Shown one piece after another: positions 1 to 11,466 of a stretch of DNA of 64,000 nucleotides. The first letter of the stretch is position 1; each line of letters begins with the position of its first letter. Location of the stretch: NCBI GenBank assembly GCA_037447655.1, contig JBBHKE010001766.1, forward strand, positions 62,001 to 126,000, read 5' to 3'. The notes below the pieces were generated by a model that saw only the letters and a program-made list of their open reading frames with translations, did not search any database and had not been told where the DNA came from. The stretch is from Zygnema cylindricum (lineage: Eukaryota; Streptophyta; Zygnematophyceae; Zygnematales; Zygnemataceae). The position numbers were made by a program, and so were the translations under genes.

Positions 1-3000
1 ATGGATCCTGAACTCCATTGTGGGGATTATTTTGGGTCTGGAAAGCACAATTGAGATTTGGAGAGGAGGAAAGAGTGGTCGAAAATTGGCTTTTGGAACT
101 AACTAGGGGGATAAGGATTCCTATAAACCTTATAAAAACTTTGGTGGAGGAGGAAGAGGAAACAAATCAGACGAATCTGGATCGAGGCCTCCAAAGGGGC
201 TTTGTCACTTTTGTAAGAAGCCAGAACGCTTCCTGGTGGAGTGTACTAACTTGACAAAGTTGATATTGAAAGAGGAGCAGATCGAAAAACCAGCCGCAAG
301 AACAAAGAAGGCATTTGTGGCAACACAAGTTGTGGGAGAGGATTTTGATGAGGACGATAAAGAACTGCTCCTCAACGAGAAGCGGGAGGTGAAAAGTGAG
401 CCGAAGATTCTAAGGAGGCAAAAGTGTGCTTTCAGTGGAGTAAGTGAAGTTCTTCAAGAAGGATGGATTATTGATCGAGAAGCCTTTATGCATATGTTTA
501 GAGAAAAACCATTGGTTACCAAAATGAGAAAGAGCGCTACTATAGAGATAAAGTATGGGGATGGGAGAATAGTAACCACAAATTTAATAAGATATATAGA
601 TATGAGAGTCTTAGTTGATAGAAAGGCATCCATAGTCACTTTCTCTGATGTTCTCCTTATTCCAAAGTTGAACATTAATCTTATCTCTCGTCGGTCTTAG
701 ATGATAATGGTTTTGAGACTAGTACTAAGAAATGAGTCTTTGTTGCTGGTGATGAGAATGAAGTGTACTTCACAACTGAAAAAGGTAGCCAAAGAGTCAT
801 TAGGTTAATTTTGAGTAATAGAAAGACGTGAGTTTACTATGCCAGCGTAAGTGATTTGATGATGTGGCATAAAAGATTGGGACATGTGCATCTAGATAGA
901 TTAAAAAAAATGAAGAAATTGGGTGTTGTTGAGGGAATACATTTTATAGATAATGAGACCTTGGATGATTCTAGTGGATGTGCTCAAGGTAAGGCCCAAA
1001 GATTACCTTTGCCAAAAATTGTAACCTATATAGGAGAAAAAGTCCTAGATTTAGTTCATATCAACATATAGGGACCGGCCAAAGTGCCATCAGTTGGAGG
1101 GAAAAGATTTATGCTTACTATCACTAATAATTGGTCTAGATACTCTAGAGTATATTTCTTGAAAATCAAGTCAGAGGCATTAGTTTATTTCAAAAAGTAT
1201 AAAGTATGGAGTGAGAAGCTTTATGAGACACCGATAAAGAGAGTGAGGAGTGAAAATGGGGGAGAATACGGTTCTAATGAGTTTGATGATTTTTTTGAAA
1301 GAGGAAAGGGTTCCACACAAAAAGACTGTTTAGAAGAATCTAGAACAAAACGGTGTAGCCGAGAGACTAAATCGGACATTAAGTGATAGTGCTCGTAGCA
1401 TGTTGTCGGATAAATAGATAAGAAAACGGTTTTGGGCAGAAGCTATGAATTGTGCTAACTATCTCAAAAATAGAGTCCTTACCTTGGCGGTAAAAGGACA
1501 AACACCTTATAAAAGATGGATTAGGAGAAAACCAAATATTTCACACTTAAAGGTGTTCCAAAGTCAAGTGTTTAGTCTAAACACATAAAAATCTGATTGG
1601 AAGTTAGATGCAAGGGGAAAGCTGGGATACCTACTTGGGTATGATTAAATCTTAAGAGATATAGAGTTTATGATCTCGGAAGAGAAGACATCTTTTTAGT
1701 AAAACACTTGGTAGTCATGATGAAGGAAAGTCCATAGATCCCTTTAAAAACACTAAACACGTTAGAATTAGAAATGAATCCAAAAATGAGTTAGATTTAA
1801 ATTCTTCTAACTGAACTCCAGTTCAGCCTGACCATGTAGATGACAAGAAAAATCTGAACCAAGAGTGACCCCATTTAGGAGTCACAACTTCCTATTCAAA
1901 CCAATAGAGAGAACGAGGAAATACCAAAAATGGTTGATGAACACGCGCAAATGGACTCCACGGATAGGGGAGAAGATGAAGTCATTTGGAGAAATCTGGG
2001 ATTACCTTCCATTTGAGCATCAGATTTTGAATGAGGAAGAAGAAACAACAAGAGACTACAAGTGAAACAAGTGAACAACAAGGTAACTAAGCTGTCACAT
2101 TTGAGCAAACCCTTGACTTACTTAGAAGCATTTAAAAGTTTGGAACGTAGTCGATGGATGACAACCATTAATGATGAGATGGCTTCTATTATGGAAGCAA
2201 ACACATGGGAGGTGGTGGATTGTCCTCCGGACTGAAAGTTGATATGATGCAAGTGGGTATTTAAGATGAAACTCAATCCGGATAACACTATCGAGCGATA
2301 CAAGGCCAGATTAGTGATAAGAGGTTCACACAAAAGAAGGGAATTTGTTATGAGGAGACCTTCGCCCATGTTGTTAGATTTCCCTCTGTCTGAATACTAC
2401 TTAGAAAACGACAACACAAGACATAGAAATGCACCAGATGGACATAAAAACCGCCTTTTTACACGCCTTCTTATACAAAAAAATAGAAAAAGAGATCTTC
2501 ATGCGACAACCGACAGATTTGTGGAGAAAGGAGAAGAAAGTAAGGTGTGCAGATTGATAAAATATTTTTATGGACTAAAGCAAGCTCCATGCCAATAGAA
2601 CAAGAAGTTGGACAAGTTTTCGACGAGTTTAGGATATATCCGAACCAGTTTGGATCATTCCATCTATCTATATGAGGATGAGGAAGGTATAATTTTCATT
2701 GCCATATATATTGATGATTTGCTTTTTTTGAGCCAATCAGTGGAGAAAATTAATAGATTAAAAAAGGATCTTAAGAGTAGATTTGAAATAAAAGACTTGG
2801 GGGAGGCAAGGTATATTTTCGGAATTCAAACACAGAGGGATAGAGAGAAGAAAACAATAAGACTAACTCAAAAGGAAGCAATAGGGAATATGCTTGAATA
2901 ATTCCAAATGGATAAAACAAATAGTTATGCAACTGCAATGGATTTAAAAAAGGGAAATAAGGAGAGCTTAGAAGAGGGAGTTTTGATTTTGGATAATGAG

Positions 3001-3511
3001 TTAGGACCTGAGGAAAGCAAGTTTATGCAAACTATTCCATACAAACACGTTGTTGGTATTTTGATATATTTTATGAACTGTACTCCTCCTGATATAGTAG
3101 CTATTGTAAGGGTGTTGTAAGGGTGTTAATACGAGTCACAATGATCCTAGAAAGAAAGATTGGGAAGCTGCCAATAGGGTCATGTAATACTTGATACGAA
3201 TAAGAGATTAGTGGTTACATTTAGGTGTGGATAACACTGACATCACCACTTCCAGTGATGCCAATTATGGGGATGCTTCAATGAGGAGGTGTACTTTTGG
3301 GTATGTGTTGTATATAAGGAATATGGCTTGCTATTGGAGCATCAAGCAACAAAAAGTGATTGCTCATTCTACCATGGAGGCTCAGTATTTGGCCTCTTGT
3401 TTAGCTGTGAAAGAATTAATGTGGGTGAAATTTTTGCTTCAATAACTTGAATATATGAAGAATGGAGTGCAAAAGATATTTTGTGATAATGAAGTTGCAA
3501 TTGCAATTGCA
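1..3511 (+). pseudogene. Copia-1: decayed Ty1/copia gag-pol, 5' part outside window
   Basis: Remains of a Copia polyprotein in the usual order. The gag tail has a degraded CCHC knuckle near 205-245 (CHFCKKPERFLVEC, with the expected GH lost). A protease stretch near 460-500 has lost the DSGA motif. The pre-integrase motif WHKRLGHVHLDRL lies near 865-905, and the integrase core with ENGGEY lies near 1060-1390. Reverse transcriptase runs about 2150-3110, with IYIDDLLFL near 2705-2735, and RNase H (SSDANYGD) lies near 3250-3445. The reading frame is broken by many stops and shifts, so it cannot encode a working polyprotein. It stops abruptly inside RNase H at the target site of the LTR-X insertion. 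It is about as long as, and clearly homologous to, 29442-32902. The start of the element lies left of the window. Confidence 0.93.
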
Positions 3512-4102
3512 TGAAACTTTATAGGCTCCATTGCCACAAAGAATTCGCAGGTCCAAAAAAGCTAATCTAGATAGTGCCGACTCCAAGTTTATATAAACCA
3601 AAATGATTGACACCTTGACAATTGGAACCACATTATAGCTTCACCCTTGAGAAATAAGACTTTATGTGTGCTTAGTTTCACTACAAAATGTAAAGTTAGA
3701 ATATGAGTTTTAGATAACATTCCCCACTTTGAATTTCCCTTAGAAATGCAGCCACGCTGGCAAAAAAACACTCTAACCGGCTACACCCTTGTGTAGCTTG
3801 GACTCCCGTTACTGTGAAGCAAAAAGAATTACTGAATTTGGTCAACTGAGTTGATAGTTATGGCTGCTCAAAGTTAGTCTTTTATACAATGTGCTCTCTA
3901 AAAGAGGCGGCTACCTACCCAAAATATTTTAAGTCTTAGTTCCTCTCTAAACCCCTTCTACTGAAGTACATTGCCAATCACAGGACTCTACCGTACAAAA
4001 AAGTACAGGCACCGGAGTACTTTTTCTACGGCAACTGTGCGACTGGACCATACAGGTGATAGCTGTCACATCCAAACTTGTTATCTTGCCTTCATGAGAT
4101 TC

Positions 4103-5093
4103 TGCTACTCTGAGACCTTCATAGGTCCTCAGAGTAGGCCGCTCACACAAAGCATCTAGGATAACCCTGACCCCTTTGTGTTTCGGCAAGAATAACTGCC
4201 ACCAAGAATTTGCTCCCCTAAGTAGTAAGTTATGGAGGGTCAAAGTTGACCTTTTGTAAAGAAGCTCTCTCAAGAGAGGGTCCTATCTACCAATTTTTTC
4301 TATGTCCTATCTCTCTCTAAAACTCTATCTACTGATGTACGGCACGAATTATATTACACTGCCGTACACAAAAGTACAGCTGGCGGTGTACTTTCTATAC
4401 GAATATTGTACGACATGGCCTAAATGTCCACACATGTCATATCCCGATTCGGTCCCAAAATCCCTGAAGATGCCGCGATCAAATGTAATTGTGCCACGTG
4501 TCATCCGATGTGGCGATGACCAAAAACCGCCAAGATTCTCTTTCGCAATCTTGGTATTCTTCTCGGCCGTCCGATAGAATGCAGATTTCAATCTTAACCG
4601 TCATAAATACTTGCGCGGTATTTGTTTCTTTTTAAGAAATAAATGCGCAATACTCGTTTCTTATCCGTATTGTAATCCGTACTTTTACATAATTGGATCT
4701 ATGTATCCCGAAAACAGTTGCTGTTAAATGAATTATTTTACGTGGTAACATTTAAATACCCAACAAATCATATATCACGTAACCTTAGTCCTAGACATAA
4801 TGGATAAGTCTACCGGCTACCGGCAGCTGTGTCGAACTGTAGGTATCAGGATCAAATCCTGGATTCGACATATCCCCTTTTATTAATTAAACTACCTATC
4901 CGTAAATCAACTAATCTATTTCCCGTAAATCTTCGGATAGCATAGGCAGCCATGGCTCTATCTTCCTCTCCTACTTTCATTGAATGCAACAAGTGTGGGA
5001 GTTGAAAGAGGATCTAGAGGGAGATTGCCTCGGCTTCTTTTCTACATTATATTTTAGACCTAGAAAATACTAAAAGAACCATCAATTTCTACA
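4103..5093 (-). mobile_element. Solo LTR-Y nested in LTR-X
   Basis: A complete LTR of a second family, starting TGTAGAAATTGATGG on the minus strand and ending in CA. Flanks are GATTC (4098-4102) and GATTG (5094-5098), a 5-bp target duplication with one later change. No interior sequence is present, so this is a solo LTR left by recombination. An internal deletion near 4190-4200 removes part of the transcript leader seen in the copy at 33494-34568. It carries the GTAC cluster, an ACACGTGGC box and the tRNA-like stem module (4801-4870). Confidence 0.85.
4801..4870 (+). other. tRNA-like stem module inside LTR-Y (antisense to LTR)
   Basis: Read on the plus strand: TGTCGAA at 4830-4836 pairs perfectly with TTCGACA at 4864-4870. 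The inner sequence contains GGATCAAATCC (4849-4859), one base from the pol III B-box consensus GGTTCRANNCC. The upstream TGGATAAG resembles a tRNA D-arm/A-box region. The layout (outer stem, short linker, T-arm-like hairpin directly continuous with the outer 3' strand) mirrors the acceptor/T-arm half of a tRNA. The tRNA kinship is an inference; the base pairing is seen directly. Confidence 0.55.
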
Positions 5094-5377
5094 GATTGCC
5101 CAACCCATACGATGTCCCCACATGTCATCCGGAGTGGTGACGTCTGCAAACCGCCAAATTTTCCTTTCCGCGAAGCAAGTGCTTAACCACGGCCGTCCGA
5201 TTTAGATTGGCATTTAATGCGGACCGTCGAAACAAATGTCCGTACTATTTTTTTCGTCCGGTACTTAAAGTACAAGTGGTTCTATGCCCTATATACCGTA
5301 ATATAGTTATTTGGAAAACCCTACGGGTAATTATCTAACTATCTATCAAACCCTACATGTCCTAGCACTAGTCCTTG

Positions 5378-5453
5378 ACTAAACGGACAAAGCTAAGGTC
5401 TACGCTTTGTTTGACGAACGGTAGGTACCAAGATTAAATCCTGGGTCCGTCAA
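5378..5453 (+). other. tRNA-like stem module inside LTR-X
   Basis: Family X version of the same module. TTGACGAAC at 5411-5419 pairs with GTCCGTCAA at 5445-5453 with one mismatch. Between them lies GATTAAATCC, where the other X copies read GATCAAATCC. The 5' neighbour ACGGACAAAGCTAA corresponds to the D-arm side. The stem bases differ from those of LTR-Y but remain paired. Confidence 0.5.
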
Positions 5454-5625
5454 CTAGTAAACCTACCATTACCTACTCTTGTCTCTTTGGAGAGATTAGG
5501 CTGCCATGGCTGTAGCTCCCTCTCCAGCCTTCAGTGACTACAACAAGTGTGGGGGCTTAGTGAAGGGAGTTAGAGGCAGACTGCCTCTACTTGTTTTCCT
5601 ATCCTAAAAAAGACTTAGAAAATAC

Positions 5626-6257
5626 TCAAATATCAACACTCCCCTTATTTTCTAGTCTATTTCCTCTAATTCTTACAAACAAAATAAACAAACATTCCCT
5701 TCCCCTTTTCCTTTTCCTTTTCCTTTCATAAAACTTTATGACAACACCCTCATATTTAATAAGGTGTATTAAATGAGTTGAACTAAACATTCCATCTAGC
5801 TGATCATACATTTTATTTAGCATCCCACTTTTCATAAATCCGAGCAAAGATATTATCCACCTCATCCCTTTTCCATCCACACAAAATCCGATTTCCCTCT
5901 TCCAGTTCAAATAGCTAGCCCTATCTCCAACCTGCAACACACATCTAGATGCTATCCCTTTTACAAGCACACCTTCATAAATGGCATCACTCCCATTAGT
6001 GACGTCAAAGCCATTACCCCCCAAACTTATCCTTAAATTAAGAGTCCCCACTAAGTTCCTTATAAAACCTACATCTTCCGTACTCATATTTTTATCCATG
6101 ATACTCAACCTTTTTTCTAAACTTTCCTCACTCTCTTCCATAGAATTCTTTTCGCTATCATTTTCTAATTTTGTTCCTAATAAATATTTCTCCTCCCCCA
6201 AACCTTTCATTAAATATCCCTCTTCTCCCCTATCTTTTAAAACCCCATCTAGATTTA
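5626..6257 (-). CDS. ORF2 of gag-only Copia derivative B (RNase H-like remnant)
   Basis: Open for about 200 codons on the minus strand, starting next to the gag stop and running into the LTR. It is homologous to the ORF at 47698-48213. The middle resembles a worn Copia RNase H: LVGTLNLRISLGG, then DVTNGSDAIYEG (compare DITTWSDASYGD in the full Copia at 53101-53565), then MRWIISLLGFMKSGMLNKMY (compare MWVKSLLQKLGYMKKGVHKV). The glutamate segment (HSSMEAES) is missing, so nuclease activity is unlikely. The C-terminus is very basic (KRKRKRGR). It stays open although the neighbouring gag copy is broken. No promoter of its own is visible. The RNase H descent is my inference from motif order. Confidence 0.5.
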
Positions 6258-7642
6258 CTTATCCCCTTTCTGTGGAATCCGTTGAAGTCTCCCTTTCCGA
6301 CTAGTTTTTTGTTTCTAATATATTTATAAATTTATCCTCATTATTTTTATTTTTTATTTTTTCAATTATGGATCCTAAATCTGGCTTTCTCATTTCTAAG
6401 TCATACACTCTACACTCATTGGCATCTTCAAGTACCTCCTCACTCTTTACTTCCCTTATACCCCCAAAAGCACACTGTTGCTTTTGTTGAATTTCTGCAT
6501 GTTACTCTCTCTTCCCCATTCTTTCGATGTGAAGAAGCTCCAAAATATCTTCATCCTCTTTCTCCTCTTCCCTTTCTCCCTCCTAATTCACATTCCAACT
6601 TCTAATTTCTTCTAAACAAGGACACTCCCCCATATAGTGACCCGGTTCCCTACAAAAGAAGCAAACCCTTTTTTTCAAAGCTCCCGTTTCTTTTCTTCTC
6701 CCTCTATTTCCACCGAATTTTCGATAAGGTTTACCTTTGTCTTTCTTCCTTTCATCACGCTTCTGCTCGTCACTCTCATTCCTCTCATCACGCTTCCGCT
6801 CGTCACCGCCGTTCCTCTCATCACGCTTTTGCCTGTCACCACATGCTGTTAGTGCATTCACCCTGTCACTTCCCCTAGGAAGCTCCAAAGTGCTTTCCCA
6901 CACAAGAATTATCCCCATGGTTATGCTCTAAGTCTATGAGGAGAATTCCATTTCTTACATACAGTTAAGGATGTTTTCGTACTCATCTGGGAGTTTCATG
7001 ATTATTGTTTTAATCTTTCTCTCCTCAGATTCTAGATATCACGCACTAGCAAGCTCAACATATAATGCAAAAATATCATTGCAAAACTTTATTATGCTAC
7101 CGCCTTTATAAACATAGGCCTCTATTTCTTGTTTTACTAATTGCTACCTCTGTATAGTTTCACTCTTATAAATGTGAATTACTGTTTCCCAGATTTTCAA
7201 AGACTTGGTTAGATTTAAAAGAGTGATACCTATGGACTTAGACACATATCTAAGTATGAGATGTTTTGCTATGGTGTTTTTATATTCCCAAATATTTCTG
7301 TCATTTTCTTAGTTTTTTGTTCAGTTATAACCCCCACAAGTGGAACCGTAGCCGAGACCTAGCTCCCCTCACCATCGGTGTCCCTTTATCCTTCTCCCGT
7401 TTTCCCCTTTCCATGGTAATGATTTTCCTTTCACCTTCCGTTCCATCCTTACTCTGGTTGGTTTTCTCGAAAGCCTCTGATGGTTGTGCATAGTGAGTTC
7501 CTCCAAAGCCCAGTGGCAAATACCTCACTTGTTCCGAAACAATTCCCCATTAGTGTTTTTTGAAAATCAATCCCTCCATCATAAACTCCCAATAAGTGAA
7601 GCTTGTTATATCAAACATACGCACCCTAGATGGTGCGCCCAT
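6255..7642 (-). pseudogene. gag of element B, broken
   Basis: Minus-strand homologue of the intact gag at 46346-47701. The start ATG (complement of 7640-7642) lies inside the primer binding site, and the terminal codons RIPQKGDK-stop match RIPRKGEK-stop of the intact copy. A CCHC knuckle (CFFCREPGHYMGEC) lies near 6610-6670, and an Arg/Asp-rich repeat (KRDERN) precedes it. Frameshifts and stops interrupt the UBN2-like capsid part (about 6900-7500). Gag would package element RNA in cytoplasmic particles; this copy cannot make the full protein. Confidence 0.85.
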
Positions 7643-7646
7643 AACC
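7631..7646 (-). other. Primer binding site, half-tRNA-Met type (element B)
   Basis: On the minus strand GGTTATGGGCGCACCA directly follows the LTR end. It matches the complement of the plant initiator tRNA-Met anticodon arm with one mismatch, and corresponds to the perfect site at 46342-46357. Confidence 0.75.
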
Positions 7647-8117
7647 TAAAACTTTATGGGCTCCATTGGCACACAGAATTTGCATGTCTAAAGAAGTTAA
7701 TCTAGATAGTGCCAACTCCAAGTTTATATAAACCCAAATGATTGACCGTTTGACAATCAAAACCTCATTACAGCTTCACCGTTGTGAAATAAAACTTTCT
7801 ATGAGCTCAGTTTCACTATAAAATGCAAAGTTAGAATATGAGTTTTAGATAACATTCCCCACTTTGACTTTCCTTAGAAATAGAGCCATCCTGGCAGAAA
7901 AACACTCTACCCGACTACACCCTGTGTAGCATCAACTCCCGTGAGTATGCAGCAAAAAGAATCACTAAATTTGGTTAATTGAGTTGATAGTTATGGCTGC
8001 TCAAAGTTAGCCTTTTATACAAGGTGCTCTCTGGGAGAGGCGGCTACCTACCCAAAATATTATAAGTCTTAGTTCCTCTCTAAACCCCTTCTATTGAAGT
8101 ACAGCGCCAATCACAGT
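7647..8117 (-). mobile_element. 5' LTR-X of element B, truncated
   Basis: Minus-strand LTR-X 3' portion (leader and U5-like part). It is collinear with the 3' end of the LTRs at 45001-46341 and 48232-49394, including the GTTTATATAAACTTGGAGT region. It is cut at 8117 in the promoter, just at the inverted CCAAT box, by the end of element U. The 5' two thirds of the LTR are missing. Confidence 0.85.
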
Positions 8118-8640
8118 TGCAAAAGGAACAAAATACAACAATGCACAGCGGAAAGCTCCAAGGATCTCCCCGTAGCACCAACACGAGTTCACATCACTCA
8201 CATATAAAAGCCAAGCTTTATTAATAGGGAGGGAGATTACAAGTTGACAACTTAGTGCAATGGTCTTCTCAAAGAGTCTTTCTTTTTACTACGTCTGCTC
8301 CACTATTTAAACTAACTAGCTGCTACTCAACCTAATATTGTACAAGTGTACACGTGGACCTTCACGTTCAACCCAGATCAATATAAAATATCCATCTAGA
8401 ACTATACTCTTAAATCTACATACTACGGCGTTGCTATACTGCCAAGTTGCGTTGCTCTGTTGCGCTACGTTATTCAACTAAGTTGCTATGCTGCTATGTT
8501 GCGCTGGACTGGAATCGCAGTTCCGCTGCTCTGCAACCGCAACTATAGCTGCCTAGTTTCTTGCCACTAAGCACTCAACCTTGTAACCATGTTACTGTGC
8601 CTCCCACTAAGGATTTAGCGTCCCGCTGAACCTTGCTTAC
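8118..8640 (-). mobile_element. 3' terminal region of element U (LTR-like, with poly(A) signal)
   Basis: Non-coding 3' part of a repeated element, shared with 58284-58807. On the minus strand it has a TATA-like TTTAAATAG near 8313-8320, then AATAAAGC near 8216-8223, then about 100 bp ending in CA at 8118. A TATA box, a poly(A) signal and a terminal CA in that order are what an LTR would show. Only one end is clearly bounded, so the LTR call is an inference. Confidence 0.5.
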
Positions 8641-9870
8641 TTAGGGAACTGCAATTGCCGGAGCATGTTGTATGTCTCCTCACGGTACTCCTCAAACTCC
8701 TATAGCAGGGTATAAAGTTGATTTTGGAGCTGCTCACATCGATTCTCCAACAGCGCAATATGATGATCAGCCCCTGCCAAGTGTCTCTAAGTGACTCACT
8801 CCCGAACCCGGTCCTCCTCTTCCTTCGATACCTCCGCTAACGCCTCAGGTTGCGGCGGAACGGCCGCCGGTGCAGGCTCTTCGGCATGCTGTGCCCCTTT
8901 CGCCACTCCCTCTGTTGGTTCCCACCGAGGTACTTTCCTTAATATTGAAGAAAACGTGTTTTCTAGCGGCTCGGGCCTGCTATTGGGCGTTCTTCCGGGC
9001 GAGCTTGAGTGTGTGTACCTTGGGTGTGACCTCCACCCAAGAGATGATGTTGTGTAAACGAACATCCTACAGGTGGTAATGGCGTAGTAACATGAGAACA
9101 TCCACCCTGTACGGATAGTTGTCTTCAACTACTTCCATAAACGTCAAGGCATGAGGGTTCAACTGCACATAACCCTTATGGTTATTCCCTAAGTCCTTGG
9201 TCCTCATGAAATTTCAGGCCGGGTGGGACGGCACGCTGGCATGATATTACTAAGATCCTCAAGTTTTCTTGTGCCCCACGTTGCTGGCCATTCTGAAGGG
9301 TCTCAATAGAAGCGCTTGGCAAAACTAAAGGTGAGGTGTGGATGTTGTGGGATGATAGGCAGTGGGAAAAGATAGTCGGAAATTTCTTCCCCTTTCTCAC
9401 TTTCCTCGTCCGTCTCCCCTTCTTCCCGTCATAAAACAAATACGTCATCCCCGCTGGGATACTATGCCTAAGCCCTATTTTCATAACTCTCCGGGGAATG
9501 CTCATCTGTGGTGCTCTCTTTATTAGGATCCCTCATCACCTCCAGATCCGAGGCACGCTCCTCTATATGTGGGGGTGTTGGTTCTCGTTTCGGCTCATCC
9601 GCAATTGAGATCCTTCTGATCCCCCTCTTGGAGTGGGTTGTACTCGGGGTCTTGTGAATTTTTAGATCCCTCTCCTCCACTGGTCTTCGCCAGCCCTACC
9701 TCACTACTGGTCGTCTCTTCTGGTTCTGGTCCTGCTTCTACCTCCCTCCTTCGGTCTACCTCTACCATGACCTCTGCTGCTGCCAACAATCTATCTGGGC
9801 GGGGTACTTCCTCTAGCCCTACCTGTACAAGCCTCCTCCTTTTCGGTGGTGGAGAGGACGACGACGCCAT
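8641..9870 (-). pseudogene. Unrecognised ORF of element U, C-terminal coiled coil
   Basis: Minus-strand remnant of a protein of about 400 residues, from MASSSSPPPKRRRLV (9870; possible nuclear localisation signal) to a stop at 8641-8643, with several frameshifts. The N-terminal third is acidic and low complexity. The middle contains NPHALTFMEVVEDNYPYRV. The tail ALLENRCEQLQNQLYTLL followed by EFEEYREETYNMLRQL has coiled-coil heptads. The same tail occurs at 58808-59060 (RCEQL, EFEEYREETYEILQQLQF), so it is a dispersed coding repeat rather than a single-copy gene. I do not recognise the family. It lies immediately downstream of the DXS exons on the same strand. Confidence 0.55.
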
Positions 9871-10078
9871 GGATGGTATTCTACAAGATAATGCTGGTAG
9901 TTGAAGAAGAGAAGGTAAGCTGGCTATGCAGAGCGAAACACTCTCCAAACTATTTCGACTAGGTGGTTTTGCGAAGGCTGATGGGAGTCTTAACCGTGAG
10001 GGGTAAGGGTTTTATTATTAGACGTTTCCAACCATCGCAGCGTGCGAGGGTATCGCAGAGTCTAACATTTGCAATTAC

Positions 10079-11465
10079 CTCCAAAGGAATTCCTTTGTTG
10101 TTTGGCGGTAACTCCACACCAATTCCATTCCCTTGAGGATATATGACACTGCTCGCCTGGTCGTCAATGGTTGCTGATGCGGAAATCATATGGAAAAGCT
10201 CGGCCTTATCCGAGAGAGCCATAATTACCATATGTGGGAGACAAGCGAGATACGCAACATCAAAAGCTCCCGCGTGAGTGGCCCCATCGGCTGCCATAAG
10301 ACCGGCTCGATCAATAGCAAAACGGACGGGAAGTTTTTGGAGACAAACATCATGAACAACCTGGAAAATAATTTTGTGGAGAAGGAGAACGAGAAAGCAA
10401 AAGAAATTTTGTGGAGAAGGAGAACGAGAAAGCAAAAGAAGTCAGGCTCAAAAAGTGAAGGTTGAATACATCAAAAACGAGTGTGAGGGAAACAATCTTT
10501 CAACCTAAAGAATGTGTATGGAGTAAATATTGCGGCATTCAGGCATCGGAGACTAGATACCAAGATGAGTGGAGTAGAATGCAAGAGCTTTGAAAATTTC
10601 AACCCCATATCAGACACAAAAATGCTCAATTATTCGCAATTTTTTTCTATATTTTAGTGCAAAGTTCGGGATAGCCAAGAGCCAAGAGAACAATTCTTCA
10701 ATTGACATACAATCACCACAATGGCGCTTCCAACACCACCCAGGTTCATATACAGCAAAGTCTGAAAAACTCAATGACAGTTCATTTTCCCAAGTCAATT
10801 CCCTACTTCAATCCCTTTTACCTACTTCAATTACCTAGGTCCGACAACAAAAAAAAATACCTGATCATATCCCCTCTGAAGAAAACTGTTGTATATCCCC
10901 TCTGGAGAAAACTGTTGTAAATGGCGCAGAAAGGCTTTATTCCCTCACAGGCGAGTCCCGCAGCAAAAGTGATAGCGTGTTGCTCAGCGATTCCCACATG
11001 AAAACACCTTTCTGGAAATTGCTTCGCAAACTGGTTCACACCACATAAACTGGTTCACACCACATACAATGAACCGTCAGAAGAGGTTTAGAGCGATATG
11101 TTGGAATAGATTGTCCGGTGATGACATTCAACAGTGTTGTTCTAGTCTATTCACCTTTTAATGCCTAAACCATTTAAGGCGAGAGTTTTACTTCAATAAA
11201 ATAGAATTTCCTAGGCACAAAACTTCCTTAATGCTCCACAACATCTACACAGTTGCATATAATAAGCAAATTCACCGAAAAGTCCATCTTGAGGCTTAAA
11301 TAACCACGAGAAACAACACCAAAAGGCTTGCTCGAGAGTGGAATGCCCACCATATTGAGTCCTGTACCGCCTCCCATGGTTGCGTGAATTGCGACAATAT
11401 TTTTATCTGCCTCAGCCTCCGCAATGAGGGCCTCTGCAAAATAAGTAGTGTATGTCTGTGTGGGA
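10079..11465 (-). pseudogene. DXS: DXS (1-deoxy-D-xylulose-5-phosphate synthase) gene fragment, three exons
   Basis: DXS condenses pyruvate and glyceraldehyde 3-phosphate in plastids, the first step of the MEP isoprenoid pathway. Three minus-strand exons in order: 11465-11351 ([18 protein letters not shown] then MGGGTGLNM), 11028-10861 ([19 protein letters not shown] through SFLQRGY) and 10361-10079 ([20 protein letters not shown] through NNKGIPLEV). Junctions have GT/AG ends (ATG|GTGGGC, CCAG|TTTGCG, ATCAG|GTATTT, CCAG|GTTGTT, GAG|GTAATT), so this is a genomic, not reverse-transcribed, copy. The family is usually about 700 residues; this covers part of the C-terminal half. The N-terminal thiamine-binding half and the C-terminal domain are missing. 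A 26-bp tandem duplication shifts the frame in the middle exon. It is bounded by LTR-Y on one side and element U on the other. Confidence 0.9.
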
Positions 11466-11466
11466 G

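Larger units (their letters stand above)
3512..5638 (-). mobile_element. LTR-X, 3' LTR of minus-strand element B, with nested LTR-Y
   Basis: Reverse-strand long terminal repeat. Its 3' terminus (plus-strand TGAAACTTTATAGG) abuts Copia-1 at 3511, and its 5' terminus (TGTTGATATTTG on the minus strand) ends at 5638. That end is followed by a polypurine tract (reads AATAAGGGGAG on the minus strand) at 5639-5650. It matches the LTRs at 45001-46341 and 48232-49394, but is longer because an LTR-Y sits inside it at 4103-5093. The left flank TTGCA (3507-3511) is the expected 5-bp target site; the partner copy is lost because the 5' side of the element is truncated. Confidence 0.88.

Noticed and set aside
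4801-4870. Functional tRNA gene
   Set aside because: No proper anticodon arm or seven-base acceptor pairing of a canonical tRNA, and it recurs at the same LTR position, so it was kept only as a tRNA-like module.
6637-6931. Plus-strand Ser/Phe/Leu-rich frames
   Set aside because: Antisense of the gag Arg/Asp repeat of element B.
8791-9079. Plus-strand open frames over element U
   Set aside because: Antisense shadows of the minus-strand ORF; the conserved tail in the second copy is on the minus strand.
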